Of a DNA stretch of 64,000 nucleotides, positions 16,744 through 25,373 are shown piece by piece. Source of the stretch: Kribbella sandramycini (GTDB lineage Bacteria; Actinomycetota; Actinomycetes; Propionibacteriales; Kribbellaceae). The DNA is taken from NCBI RefSeq assembly GCF_013131805.1, contig NZ_JABJRC010000003.1, positions 1 through 64,000 of the forward strand, read 5' to 3'. The notes under the pieces were generated by a model that did not search any database, was not told the DNA's origin, and saw nothing but the letters and a program-made list of their open reading frames with translations. A program made the position numbers and the translations under genes. Position 1 is the stretch's first letter. Every line of letters begins with the position of its first letter.

Positions 16744-18690
16744 GTGTTGTTCGATTCCGTGCAGTCCTATCCATGCGCCGAGCGGCTACCGCTCGTGGAG
16801 CAGGTGCACGGCCACAGCGTCGCGGATCCCTACCGCAGCCTCGAAGACGCCGGGTCCGACGCGACCCGGCAGTGGCTGGCGGCCCAGGACGAGCTCTGGC
16901 TGAATCACGCGGCCGGCCTGACCGGCCGGTTCCGCTTCCGCACGCGCGTCAAAGCCCTCTCGAACGTCGGCACCGTCTCCGCCCCGTCGTGGCGGGGCGA
17001 CCGCTGTTTCACCCTCCGCCGCGAGCCGGGCCGGCAGCACCCGGTCCTGTACGCCGATCAGCGCGCGATCCTCGACCCGATGGCGATCGACCCGTCCGGC
17101 CGCACCACCCTGGACGCCTGGCAGCCCTCCCCCGACGGATCCCTGGTCGCCTACCAGCTGTCCCGCAGCGGTTCCGAGGACGCCGTCCTGCAGCTCCTCG
17201 ACGTCGAGTCCGGTGAGCTGATCGGCGCGCCGATCGACGGCTGCCGCTACTCGCCTGTCGCCTGGCTCCCGGACGGGAAGTCCTTCTACTACGTGCGTTT
17301 CCGGCAGGTCCACCGCTACCACCTCGACCTGGCCGCCGACACCACAGTTCTCGCGACCGAGGCGTCGTACGGGCTGGAGATCAGCGCCGACGGCCGCTGG
17401 CTCACCATCTCCGCCGCGCGCGGTCCCGCGAACGACCTCTGGCTGCAGGATCTCGCGAGCGGTGAGCCGCCGCGGCCGATCCAGCAGAGTATCGACGCGC
17501 TGACGATCATGTCGGTCGGGCCCGACGGCCGCCTGTACATCGTCACCACCAAGGACGCGCCGACCGGCCGCGTCTGCGTCGGCGATCCGAACAACCCGCT
17601 CATCTGGCACGACCTCGTCACCCCGGAGTCGCCGCTCACCGGCCTCGCGATCCTAAGCGACGTCCTGCTCGTCGGCACTCTGCAGGGCATCGCCGTCCAC
17701 GACCTCGGCAGCGGCGAACGCCTCGGCGCGGTCGAGCTGCCGGGCGTCGGCTCGGTGGGCGAGCTGACCACCCGCGCCGACGGCGGATCCCAAGCCTGGT
17801 TCAGTTACACGGACAGCGTGACCCCAGCTACCGTGTACTGCTACGACCACACCACCGGCCTGACGTCGCTCTGGTCGCAGCCGCCCGGCGTCGTCGCCGA
17901 GGCCGAGTCACACCAGCTCGTCACCACCAGCCCGGACGGCGCCGAGGTCCGACTGCTCGTGATCAGCAGGCCCGGCGAGACCGGCCCGCGGCCCGCGCTG
18001 CTCTACGGGTACGGCGGTTTCGGCCAGACCCTCACCCCGACGTACTCCGCGTTCGCGCTGGCCTGGGTCGAAGCGGGCGGCATCTTCGTCACCGCGACCC
18101 TGCGCGGCGGCGGCGAGCGGGGCGCGGAGTCCCACCACGCGGGCATCCTCGATCGTAAGCAGCGCGTCTTCGACGACTTCATCGCCGCGGCCGAACACTT
18201 GATCGCGACCGGCTGGACGACGTCCGAGCAGCTGTCCTTGTGCGGTGAGTCGAACGGCGGTCTGCTGGTCGCGGCTGCGCTGACCCAGCGGCCCGAGCTG
18301 TTCGCGGCCGCGGTCTGCTCGGCTCCGCTGACAGACATGGTTCGCTACGAGCACTCCGGGCTGGGTGAGCGTTGGGTGCCCGAGTTCGGCTCGGTGAGCG
18401 ACCCGGCGCAGTTCGAGAGCCTGTTGGCCTACTCGCCGTACCACCGCGTCGCTGAAGGCGTGAAGTACCCGGCGGTGCTGCTGACGGCTTTCGGCAACGA
18501 CACCCGGGTCGACCCGCTGCACGCGCGCAAGTTCTGCGCGGCGCTGCAGCATGCGACCGCCGGGCCGCGCCCCGTCGTCCTCCGGCTCGATCCGGACGCC
18601 GGCCATGCGAGCGGCTCTGCCGGTCAAGGGATAAGCCTCGCGGCCGACATGCTGGCCTTCCTGGCTGCCGAGACCGGGCTGACCGCATGA
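16744..18690 (+). CDS. lanP: Prolyl oligopeptidase (S9A), lanthipeptide leader peptidase
   Basis: This protein of about 648 residues has an N-terminal beta-propeller (about 75-400) and a C-terminal alpha/beta-hydrolase domain. The triad is visible: Ser503 in CGESNGG, Asp586 in GNDTRVDP and His621 in DAGHASG. There is no signal peptide, so it acts in the cytoplasm. FlaP of the flavipeptin pathway is a prolyl oligopeptidase that cuts a class III leader after proline, and gene order and neighbours match. The likely site is after Pro12 of the precursor. Ribosome site AAGGAG (16736-16741) could serve GTG 16744 or, with better spacing, TTG 16747. The gene's stop overlaps the exporter start. Confidence 0.93.
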   Translation: MLFDSVQSYPCAERLPLVEQVHGHSVADPYRSLEDAGSDATRQWLAAQDELWLNHAAGLTGRFRFRTRVKALSNVGTVSAPSWRGDRCFTLRREPGRQHPVLYADQRAILDPMAIDPSGRTTLDAWQPSPDGSLVAYQLSRSGSEDAVLQLLDVESGELIGAPIDGCRYSPVAWLPDGKSFYYVRFRQVHRYHLDLAADTTVLATEASYGLEISADGRWLTISAARGPANDLWLQDLASGEPPRPIQQSIDALTIMSVGPDGRLYIVTTKDAPTGRVCVGDPNNPLIWHDLVTPESPLTGLAILSDVLLVGTLQGIAVHDLGSGERLGAVELPGVGSVGELTTRADGGSQAWFSYTDSVTPATVYCYDHTTGLTSLWSQPPGVVAEAESHQLVTTSPDGAEVRLLVISRPGETGPRPALLYGYGGFGQTLTPTYSAFALAWVEAGGIFVTATLRGGGERGAESHHAGILDRKQRVFDDFIAAAEHLIATGWTTSEQLSLCGESNGGLLVAAALTQRPELFAAAVCSAPLTDMVRYEHSGLGERWVPEFGSVSDPAQFESLLAYSPYHRVAEGVKYPAVLLTAFGNDTRVDPLHARKFCAALQHATAGPRPVVLRLDPDAGHASGSAGQGISLAADMLAFLAAETGLTA

Positions 18691-20339
18691 CCACCTTCGG
18701 CGAGGTCGCCAAACGCGGTCGCGGCTGGCTGCCACTGATCGGGCTCAACGCGCTGATCGGCAGCGCGGTCACGCTGGCGCTGCCGACCGTCCTCGGCCGC
18801 TCGGTCGACTCGATCGTCGCGGGCTCCGACTACAGCCGCTGGCTGATCATCGCGGCGACGCTGATCGGGCTCGGCATCGTGGCGAGCATCATCGACGCCT
18901 TCGCGGGTGCTGCCTGTGTCGCCGAGACGACGGCCTGGCTGCGGCATCGGCTGGTCCGGCAGGTGGTGCACGGCGGTCCCGAGGGTGCGCGCGGGTTCGA
19001 GACCGGCGACCTGGTCACCCGGGTCTCTGCCAACGCGAACGACGCTGCGCAGGCTGGTCCGGCCGCCGTCACCGCGCTCGCCGCGATCGCCCCGCCGGTG
19101 GGCAGCCTGGTCTTGCTCGCGCTGATCGACGTCTGGCTCGCGGCCGCGTTCTTCGGCGGCGTCGTCCTGGTCATGCTGGTCCTGCTCGCGTTCGCGAAGC
19201 GGACGGCGGATATCAGCCTGGCCTACCAGGAGACGCAGGGCCAGATCGCCTCCCGGCTGGCCGAGTCGCTGACCGGTATCCGCACGATCGCGGCCGCCGG
19301 GACGACCGCGCGGGAGGAGCGCCGGATCCTCGGCCTGCTTCCCGAGCTGCACAAACACGGCGTGGTGACCTGGCGCATCCTGGCCCGCTCCGGCGCTCAG
19401 GCGGCCGTCGTCGGCCCGCTCGTCCTGGTCGCGGTCCTGGCCGTCGGCGGCGTGCAGCTGGTCGCGGGCAAGATCACCGCTGGTGAGCTGTTCGCCGCTT
19501 CGCAGTACGCCGTCCTCGGCGCCGGGCTCGGCACGTTGACCGGTGTGATCGGCGAGATCGCGCGCGCGAAGGCCGGCGTCCAGCGCGCCGCCGAAGTGCT
19601 GGCGATCGACGCCGTCCCGCACGGTTCGATGGCGCTCCCGGCCGGGGCCGGGCAGCTCACCTTCGACCATGTCACCGTAGTTGCTGATGGCAACGTGTTG
19701 CTCGATGACGTGAGCCTTGACCTGCCCGGCGGGCTGACGGTCGCGGTGGTCGGCCCGAGCGGCGCCGGCAAGTCGGTGCTGGCCGCGGTCGCCGCGCGGC
19801 TGCGCGATCCGTCCACGGGCCATGTCTCGCTGGACGGCGTACCGCTGCAGGCTGTCAGCCGGCATGCTTTGCGGCGCGCGGTCGGGTGTGCGTTCGAGCG
19901 TCCGCAGCTGGTCGGCCGGACGATCGGCGAGGCCATCGCGCCGGAGGCGGTCAGCCCGGTGCGGACGCTGGCCGCGGCCCGCGCCACCCACGCCCACGAC
20001 TTCGTCAGCCGGCTGCCCGACGGTTACCTGACCTCGCTGCGCCGGGCGCCGATGTCGGGTGGCGAGCGTCAGCGCCTCGGGCTGGCCCGGGCCTGGCCCG
20101 CGCATCGCCTGCTGGTGCTGGACGACGCGACGTCGAGCCTCGACACCGCGACCGAGCGTCAGATCGGCCGCACGCTGACCGAGGATCGGCACCACCGCAC
20201 CCGGCTGATCGTCACGCACCGCCCGGCCACCGCGGCCCGCGCCGATCTGGTCGTCTGGCTCGACCGCGGCCAGGTCCAGGCGGTTGCCCCGCATGCCGAC
20301 CTGTGGCACAACACGTCGTACCGGGAGGTCTTCGGGTGA
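18687..20339 (+). CDS. lanT1: ABC exporter (fused membrane and ATPase domains), first of a pair
   Basis: The 550-residue protein has an ABC transmembrane domain (about residues 10-300, six segments) and an ATPase domain. Motifs: Walker A GPSGAGKSV (about 353-361), signature MSGGERQRLGLARA, Walker B LLVLDDATSSLD (Asp in the position usually taken by Glu) and H-loop VTHRP. No peptidase C39 domain is present, consistent with a separate leader peptidase. The ATG overlaps the protease stop (ATGA). It probably forms a heterodimer with the next gene to export the mature lanthipeptide. The non-canonical Walker B suggests this partner is the degenerate site, as in heterodimeric exporters. Confidence 0.92.
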   Translation: MTTFGEVAKRGRGWLPLIGLNALIGSAVTLALPTVLGRSVDSIVAGSDYSRWLIIAATLIGLGIVASIIDAFAGAACVAETTAWLRHRLVRQVVHGGPEGARGFETGDLVTRVSANANDAAQAGPAAVTALAAIAPPVGSLVLLALIDVWLAAAFFGGVVLVMLVLLAFAKRTADISLAYQETQGQIASRLAESLTGIRTIAAAGTTAREERRILGLLPELHKHGVVTWRILARSGAQAAVVGPLVLVAVLAVGGVQLVAGKITAGELFAASQYAVLGAGLGTLTGVIGEIARAKAGVQRAAEVLAIDAVPHGSMALPAGAGQLTFDHVTVVADGNVLLDDVSLDLPGGLTVAVVGPSGAGKSVLAAVAARLRDPSTGHVSLDGVPLQAVSRHALRRAVGCAFERPQLVGRTIGEAIAPEAVSPVRTLAAARATHAHDFVSRLPDGYLTSLRRAPMSGGERQRLGLARAWPAHRLLVLDDATSSLDTATERQIGRTLTEDRHHRTRLIVTHRPATAARADLVVWLDRGQVQAVAPHADLWHNTSYREVFG

Positions 20340-20404
20340 GCTGTCCCGTCTTCCTGCGAACCCGGCGCATCACGCGTCGGGTTCTTGGGGTGTGGGCGGG
20401 ATGA
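20336..20404 (+). CDS. Possible 22-codon bridging ORF between the two exporter genes
   Basis: GTG 20336 overlaps the stop of the first exporter (GTGA), and its TGA at 20402-20404 overlaps the ATG of the second exporter (ATGA). The encoded 22 residues are Arg-rich (LRTRRITRRVL) and resemble nothing known. It spans a hairpin (20358-20384). It could be a coupling ORF that carries ribosomes across the 61-bp gap, or the overlaps may be chance. Confidence 0.25.
   Translation: MSCPVFLRTRRITRRVLGVWAG
20358..20384 (+). promoter_or_regulatory. Hairpin in the gap between the exporter genes
   Basis: GAACCCG (20358-20364) pairs with CGGGTTC (20378-20384), and partial inner pairing GCG/CGC is possible. 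There is no U-run. It lies in the only sizeable gap between otherwise overlapping genes and could tune expression of the second exporter. Confidence 0.4.
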
Positions 20405-22206
20405 AGCGCGAGCTGGCGTACGGCGCGCAGTCGTTGCGGAGTCGGGCGACGGTCAAGCTGGCGGCCTGGTCGGTGCCGGAGATCTTGCCGACCGCGATCT
20501 ACGGCGTCGCGGTCGCGAAGGCGACCGACAGCTTCCTGGCCGGCCAGGTCTGGCAGGGCATCGGCTGGCTCGGCGGGTTGATCGCGGCGGCCGGGCTGGG
20601 CGCGGTCGGCGCTCGGCAGGTGTACGGGCGGCTCGGCGATCTGGTCGAGCCCGTGCGGGACGATCTGGTCCGCCGGGTGGTCGGCGGCGCGTTGCGGAGT
20701 GGGGACGAGAGCGCGGTCGCGCGGTTGAACCGGCAGGTCGAGATCGTGCGGGACACGTTCGCCGGGCTGGTGATGGTGATCCGGAGCTTCGGCGTCACGC
20801 TGTTCGGCGTACTGGCCGGGTTGTTGTCGCTCGCGCCGTTGGTCGCCGCGTTCGTCGTCCCGCCGTTCCTGCTCGGGTTCGCGCTCTCGCTCGCCGTTCT
20901 CGGGATGGCGGCCGATCGGGTGCGCGCATCGCTGCAGGCCGATGAGGAGCTGGCCGCTTCGGCGGGGATGGTGTTCGGCGGCGTCCGCGATCTCACCGCG
21001 ACCGGCGCCGAGGAGTACGCCGAGCGGCTGGTCGGCGAGCCGATCGAGGCGCATGCGTCGGCCGAGCGGGCGCTGGCCAAGGTCGGGGCGCTGCGGACGC
21101 TGTGCTTCGCCGTCGGCGGGTGGCTGCCGTTGCTGATTCTGCTCGCGGCCGGTCCGTGGCTGATCGGGCGCGGGGTCAGCACGGGCACGCTGCTCGGCGG
21201 GCTGACCTACGTACTGATCGGGCTGCAGCCGGCGCTCGGCACGGTGATGGGCGCGCTGGGCGACAGCGGGCTGCGGTTCGTGATCACGCTCGGCCGGATC
21301 CTCGACGTCACCCAGCAGACCGAGCCGGAGCGACCACTCGACACCGCACACGGACACCGGGTCGAGACGCGCGGCCTGACCTTCGCATACGGCCCGAAGG
21401 CCGAGCCGGTGCTGGACCACCTCGACCTGAGCATCCCCGAGGGCGACCACCTGGCCGTCGTCGGCCCGAGCGGCATCGGCAAGTCGACCCTGGCCGCGCT
21501 GATCTGCGGCATGCTGACGCCAACCAGCGGTCAGCTCTCCCTGGGCGGCGTCGCCCCGACCGAGCTGAGCACCGCGGCCCTCGCCGAGACCCGCGTGCTG
21601 ATCCCCCAGGAGGCCTACGTCTTCTCCGGAACCGTCCTGGAGAACCTGATCTACCTCCTCCCCGACGCCACCACCACCGAGGTGAGCGCAGCCATCGAGG
21701 CGATCGGCGCGGGCGCGCTCATCACCCGCATCGGCGGCCTCGAGGCGACCGTCAAACCCGCCGACCTCTCCGCCGGCGAACGCCAACTCCTCGCCCTCGT
21801 CCGCGCCTACCTCTCCCCCGCCCCCCTCGTCGTCCTCGACGAAGCCACCTGCTTCCTGGACGCCGAAGCCGAGCGCCAAGCCGAGGAAGCCTTCGCCCAC
21901 CGCGGCGGCACCCTCATAGTCATCGCCCACCGCATCACCTCAGCCCTCCGAGCCCGCCGAATCCTCGTCCTCGACGGCACCCAAGCCACCCTCGGCACCC
22001 ACCCCACCCTCCTCAAAACCTCCCCCCTCTACCAAGACCTCCACGGCAACTGGACCCCCACCCCACCAGCCCCGACGGCTGCACACCCCCAGCCGCCCGC
22101 CGGCACCCCGCCGACCGCCCCGCCCGCCGACCACACCCCACCAGCACCTACGGCGACCGAAGACACCTCGACCGCTTCACGCCACCACCTCGCGGCCGGT
22201 GGCTAG
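20401..22206 (+). CDS. lanT2: ABC exporter (fused), second of a pair
   Basis: From ATG 20401 the product has 601 residues: a membrane domain (about 1-300) and an ATPase domain with Walker A GPSGIGKST (about 356-364), signature LSAGERQLLALVRA, Walker B LVVLDEATCFLD (catalytic Glu present) and H-loop VIAHR. With the preceding gene it likely forms a heterodimeric lanthipeptide exporter in which this subunit has the intact catalytic site. The last 60 residues are a Pro/Thr-rich tail beyond the usual end. The palindrome GTGGCTAGCCAC covers the stop codon. The 83 bp to the convergent regulator gene hold no clear terminator. Confidence 0.9.
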   Translation: MKRELAYGAQSLRSRATVKLAAWSVPEILPTAIYGVAVAKATDSFLAGQVWQGIGWLGGLIAAAGLGAVGARQVYGRLGDLVEPVRDDLVRRVVGGALRSGDESAVARLNRQVEIVRDTFAGLVMVIRSFGVTLFGVLAGLLSLAPLVAAFVVPPFLLGFALSLAVLGMAADRVRASLQADEELAASAGMVFGGVRDLTATGAEEYAERLVGEPIEAHASAERALAKVGALRTLCFAVGGWLPLLILLAAGPWLIGRGVSTGTLLGGLTYVLIGLQPALGTVMGALGDSGLRFVITLGRILDVTQQTEPERPLDTAHGHRVETRGLTFAYGPKAEPVLDHLDLSIPEGDHLAVVGPSGIGKSTLAALICGMLTPTSGQLSLGGVAPTELSTAALAETRVLIPQEAYVFSGTVLENLIYLLPDATTTEVSAAIEAIGAGALITRIGGLEATVKPADLSAGERQLLALVRAYLSPAPLVVLDEATCFLDAEAERQAEEAFAHRGGTLIVIAHRITSALRARRILVLDGTQATLGTHPTLLKTSPLYQDLHGNWTPTPPAPTAAHPQPPAGTPPTAPPADHTPPAPTATEDTSTASRHHLAAGG

Positions 22207-22289
22207 CCACACCAAGCAAACGACCCGGCCGCCTGCAGCAAACGCGGGGAAAGCTAGTTCCACCGACAGGCTGCGGGAACCGCGTGGGG

Positions 22290-22889
22290 TTAGATCCAGC
22301 CGGCGTCTTGAGATTTGCGGATGGCTTCGATGCGGGAGCGGGAGTTGGTTTTGGTGAGGATGCGGGAGAGGTAGTTGCGGACGGTGCCGGCGCTGAGGCT
22401 GAGGGTGCGGGCGATCTCTTGGGCGGTGGCGCCGGTGGTTACCTGGCGGAGGACTTCGCATTCGCGGTCGGTGAGGGGGTTGTCACCGGCTTTCAGGGCG
22501 GCGACGGCCAGGCGGACGTCGACCACCGGGAGGCCCTTGGCGACGTCGCGGACGGCCTGGACCAGCTGGTCGGTGGTGGAGTCGGTGGCGATCAGGCCGA
22601 TCCGGGGGGCTTGTTTGACCAGGGCGAGGCTGGTGGCGGCGATCGCCTCGTGGTCGATCAGGACGAGGACGCCGCGGCCGGTGAGTTTGCGGCAGAGCTC
22701 CTCGACGCGGATCCGGCCGGGGAGCTGCGCATCCAGCAGGACGACGTGCGGCCGCCGGCCGGCCACCTGGAGAACCTCCTCCGAGCGGTCCAGCTCGGCC
22801 ACCAGCTCCAGGTCGTTCTCTCTTGCCAGCACCGCGGCCAGTGCGCCTCGCACCATCGTGCCGCGGTGGCCGAGAGCCACTCGGATCAC
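22290..22889 (-). CDS. Orphan LuxR/NarL-type response regulator with degenerate receiver
   Basis: The 199-residue protein has a receiver-like domain (about 1-115) and a LuxR HTH (about 135-190; LTDRECEVLRQVTTGATAQEIARTLSLSAGTVRNYLSRI). The phosphoacceptor Asp survives in LLDAQLPG. However, the acidic pair after strand 1 is replaced (VALGHRG), and the conserved Lys of strand 5 is missing (LIATDS). It may therefore act without phosphorylation or respond to a small molecule. No histidine kinase is nearby. It converges on the class III lanthipeptide operon and is the best candidate for its regulator, by analogy with RamR-type proteins at SapB loci. Confidence 0.85.
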   Translation of the reverse strand: MIRVALGHRGTMVRGALAAVLARENDLELVAELDRSEEVLQVAGRRPHVVLLDAQLPGRIRVEELCRKLTGRGVLVLIDHEAIAATSLALVKQAPRIGLIATDSTTDQLVQAVRDVAKGLPVVDVRLAVAALKAGDNPLTDRECEVLRQVTTGATAQEIARTLSLSAGTVRNYLSRILTKTNSRSRIEAIRKSQDAGWI

Positions 22890-23319
22890 CGCATGCCCCC
22901 ATCACATCCGTCGCCTCATCTGCCGGCCAGCCGCCGCCGCGACGGCAGTATCAGCTGCCGGACGGCGGTGCCCGTGCCTCCCTCAACGAGCGAACCCGGC
23001 CGAGGGCACGGGGATTACCGATCAACCTGGTTCCGGAACCGGAATCCACGCTCAAAAACCGATCAGTTTCCAGCTCTGAAAACCCCCGGAAACCGTTCTG
23101 TTGTTGGGCTTTCGGTACATCAAGGGGCAGAAAAATTCGGGGCAGATTCCGATCTGGCCTTGCGCTCCGGGCGTCGTTCGCACAGGATGACTCACGTCAC
23201 GCCGTTACCATGGCGTGATCATCCGGATCTCATTTCGTGACCTGGTCCGGGTGCCCCCTCCCCTGCCTGGGGGGCTGGTGTGCTTCACCATGCCCAAGCT
23301 CACGAGGAGCGCCTTACCG
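22890..23319 (+). promoter_or_regulatory. Intergenic region with structured 5' leader of the Rpf-like gene
   Basis: The region has no gene and is unusually A-rich around 23030-23140. Close to the downstream gene, GGATGA (23185-23190) pairs with TCATCC (23219-23224) and encloses CACGCC/GGCGTG (23198-23203 with 23212-23217). A second stem, GCCCCC (23253-23258) with GGGGGC (23270-23275), follows about 30 bases before the GAGGAG ribosome site (23304-23309). Actinobacterial rpf genes are often under a c-di-AMP riboswitch, but I cannot fit that consensus here. I record it only as a structured leader. Confidence 0.4.
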
Positions 23320-23955
23320 ATGTCCAAAGCCCGACATGCGCGCCCCCGGCGAAGTACTCGCCGGGTGGTTCGGACCCTCTCCGTCGCCGGTCTCGGCGCC
23401 GGGATCACCGTCGCCGCGACCGGAGCGGCCTTCGCCGCCGACTACAAGGTCAAAGCCGGTGACACCCTCTCCGAAATCGCTCAGGCCAACGGCGCCGACT
23501 GGCACCAGCTGGCCGAGCTGAACAACCTGAAGGACCCCGACCTCATTCTGATCGGTCAGACCCTGAAGCTCGACGGTGTGAAGACGGCCACCGCTCCGAA
23601 GCGGGTGACCCCGAAGAAGGTCGAGACGAAGAAGGTCCGCAAGGCCACCACCGAGCGCAAGGCGCGGACCAGCCGCTCCGCGGAGCGCCCGTCGTCGAAC
23701 AACGGCGGCAGTGTGAGCATGAGCGCCGCCTGGCGCAAGGTCGCCCAGTGCGAGTCCAGCGGTAACCCGCGGGCGGTCAGCCCGAACGGCAAGTACTTCG
23801 GCCTGTTCCAGTTCGACAAGCAGACCTGGCGCAGCGTCGGCGGCACCGGCAGCCCGGCGAAGGCCTCGGCCGCCGAGCAGCTGATGCGCGCGAAGAAGCT
23901 GTACGCCCAGCGCGGCAACCAGCCGTGGCCGGTCTGCGGCCGCTTCCTCCCCTGA
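23320..23955 (+). CDS. Resuscitation-promoting factor-like protein: LysM plus transglycosylase domain
   Basis: From ATG 23320 (GAGGAG ten bases upstream) the product has 211 residues. A long basic signal peptide ends at AAFAAD (about residue 42). A LysM domain follows (YKVKAGDTLSEIAQANGADW, about 43-88), then a Lys/Thr-rich linker. The C-terminal Rpf/transglycosylase-like domain (AAWRKVAQCESSGNPRAVSPN, about 140-211) contains the likely catalytic Glu of CESSGN. It would bind and cut peptidoglycan during growth or spore germination. ATG 23290 is an in-frame alternative start with a poorer ribosome site. Confidence 0.9.
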   Translation: MSKARHARPRRSTRRVVRTLSVAGLGAGITVAATGAAFAADYKVKAGDTLSEIAQANGADWHQLAELNNLKDPDLILIGQTLKLDGVKTATAPKRVTPKKVETKKVRKATTERKARTSRSAERPSSNNGGSVSMSAAWRKVAQCESSGNPRAVSPNGKYFGLFQFDKQTWRSVGGTGSPAKASAAEQLMRAKKLYAQRGNQPWPVCGRFLP

Positions 23956-23966
23956 TCCACCCCGGC

Positions 23967-24000
23967 CGGCGCGGCGGTAGACCGTCCTCCTGCCGCGCCG
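23967..24000. terminator. GC hairpin between convergent genes
   Basis: CGGCGCGGC (23967-23975) pairs perfectly with GCCGCGCCG (23992-24000) around a 16-base loop. There is no U-run, which is common in high-GC actinobacteria. It lies between the Rpf-like gene and the convergent methyltransferase gene and could serve both. Confidence 0.55.
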
Positions 24001-24042
24001 CCGGGCCCCTCAGCCCGCCAGACCCTCAGCCCGAACAGTCCC

Positions 24043-24693
24043 TCAGCTCCGGGTGATGACGAGCATCTCGTCCGCCCCGACCTGGAACTCGTACGGCACC
24101 TTGCGAATCTCCCACGTCACGCCGGCCAGCTCGTCGAGGATCTCCGGCAGGAACGGCACCGGCTCCCCGGCGCCCTGAACCACCAGCGGGAACACGCGAA
24201 TCTCGGCGCTGCTGACGCGGATCAGTTCCCGCAGCGCGGCCAGATGCCAGGCCCGGTCGAACTTGTCGGCCCAGGTGAACAGCAGATGCGAGCAGAGCAC
24301 CAGCTCGAACCGGCCGTCCTCGAAGGGCAGCTCCGGCAGGCTGCCCGCGACGTACCGCTCCGGCGTCTCGCCGATGTCCTGCAGAAAGCGGTCGGCGGCC
24401 TCGAGCCGCAGCTCGTCGCGCCGCTCCGGCGTGCCGTACCAGCTCCAGACGAATTTGGCCTCGTGGTCGTCGATGATCCCGGTCGTCGCCGGCAGGCTGC
24501 GCCGGACCGTGTCGACCAGCTCGGCCATCGACAACTCGTACGCCGGATCGACGGCGACGGCGTCCACACCGCGGGCGGCCGCCTCGGCGGTGAAACTCGA
24601 GCCGCCGGCCGAACAGTCCAGCACGGAATCGGGCAACGCGGTCAGGTCGAACATCGCTTCGTACTCGGCGTACGAGCGTGATGTCACCAGCAA
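24043..24693 (-). CDS. SAM-dependent class I methyltransferase
   Basis: The 216-residue protein carries the SAM-binding motif I as VLDCSAGGSSFTAEAAARG (about residues 24-42), with the acidic end of strand 2 in VAVDP. Motif IV-like LVLCSHLLFTW follows at about 130. The substrate is unknown. The start is a TTG at 24693 with AAAGG upstream; GTG 24687 is possible. It follows the membrane-protein gene by 4 bp and is likely co-transcribed with it. Confidence 0.85.
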   Translation of the reverse strand: MLVTSRSYAEYEAMFDLTALPDSVLDCSAGGSSFTAEAAARGVDAVAVDPAYELSMAELVDTVRRSLPATTGIIDDHEAKFVWSWYGTPERRDELRLEAADRFLQDIGETPERYVAGSLPELPFEDGRFELVLCSHLLFTWADKFDRAWHLAALRELIRVSSAEIRVFPLVVQGAGEPVPFLPEILDELAGVTWEIRKVPYEFQVGADEMLVITRS

Positions 24694-24697
24694 GGTC

Positions 24698-25333
24698 TTA
24701 CCTTTCGACGGTCGTCCGGATCCGGCGATCCAGGACGGTAGCCCCGGCCGCCAGAGCCAGGAACAGTACCGCGACCAACAGACAGTTCAGCAGCACCTGT
24801 CCATAACCGTGCTCGGTCACATTCACGAACGGATACGGATAGAAGCCGACGAACGCGCCGCGGACGAGCGTGAACCCCAGCCACAGCAGCGGAAACACGA
24901 TCGACCAGCGCACGATCCGCCAGTCCGTCGCGCCGCGCGGCCCGAACGCCAGCCAGCCGAGGACGCCGAGCAGCGGCGCAGCCGTGTGCAACAAGAAGTT
25001 CGCGACCCAGGCCCACCCGGCCGGATCGTCGAGCCCCGCGAGCACCGCGTGGTAGACGATCCCGGTGACGGCGATACAGAGCACGCCGTTCAGCCGCAAG
25101 GTGCGGAACACCGTGCTCTGCGGTCGATCCGGCCGCAGCGCGAGCAGCAGCGCCGTCAGCCCGAGCAGCAGGTTCGATTGAATCGTGAAGTAGGCAAAGA
25201 CATTCAGCACCCGCTCGGGATTGTCCGGGAAGAAGCCGCCTGCCCCGTTCGCGGTGACGGCGAGCTGGATCACGATCCCGGCCGCGACCGCGACCGCCGT
25301 ACCCCAGGACCAGACCCGCCCGATCGTCGTCAT
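24698..25333 (-). CDS. Pr6Pr family membrane protein
   Basis: The 211-residue protein has about six membrane segments. The order of landmarks matches bacterial Pr6Pr proteins (related to the FAR-17a/AIG1 group): FFTIQSN-like YFTIQSNLLLG near residue 50, NFLLHTAAPLLGVLGWLAFGPRG near 110, and YPYPFVNV near 165. The function of the bacterial members is not established. It is the first gene of a probable pair with the methyltransferase. Confidence 0.82.
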   Translation of the reverse strand: MTTIGRVWSWGTAVAVAAGIVIQLAVTANGAGGFFPDNPERVLNVFAYFTIQSNLLLGLTALLLALRPDRPQSTVFRTLRLNGVLCIAVTGIVYHAVLAGLDDPAGWAWVANFLLHTAAPLLGVLGWLAFGPRGATDWRIVRWSIVFPLLWLGFTLVRGAFVGFYPYPFVNVTEHGYGQVLLNCLLVAVLFLALAAGATVLDRRIRTTVER

Positions 25334-25373
25334 GTTCGCAATCTACGACGACCGGGCAGCCCGGGCCGGGAGG

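Noticed and set aside
23100..23310. c-di-AMP (ydaO/yuaA) riboswitch before the Rpf-like gene
   Set aside because: I could not place the conserved blocks of the motif; only generic hairpins are visible.
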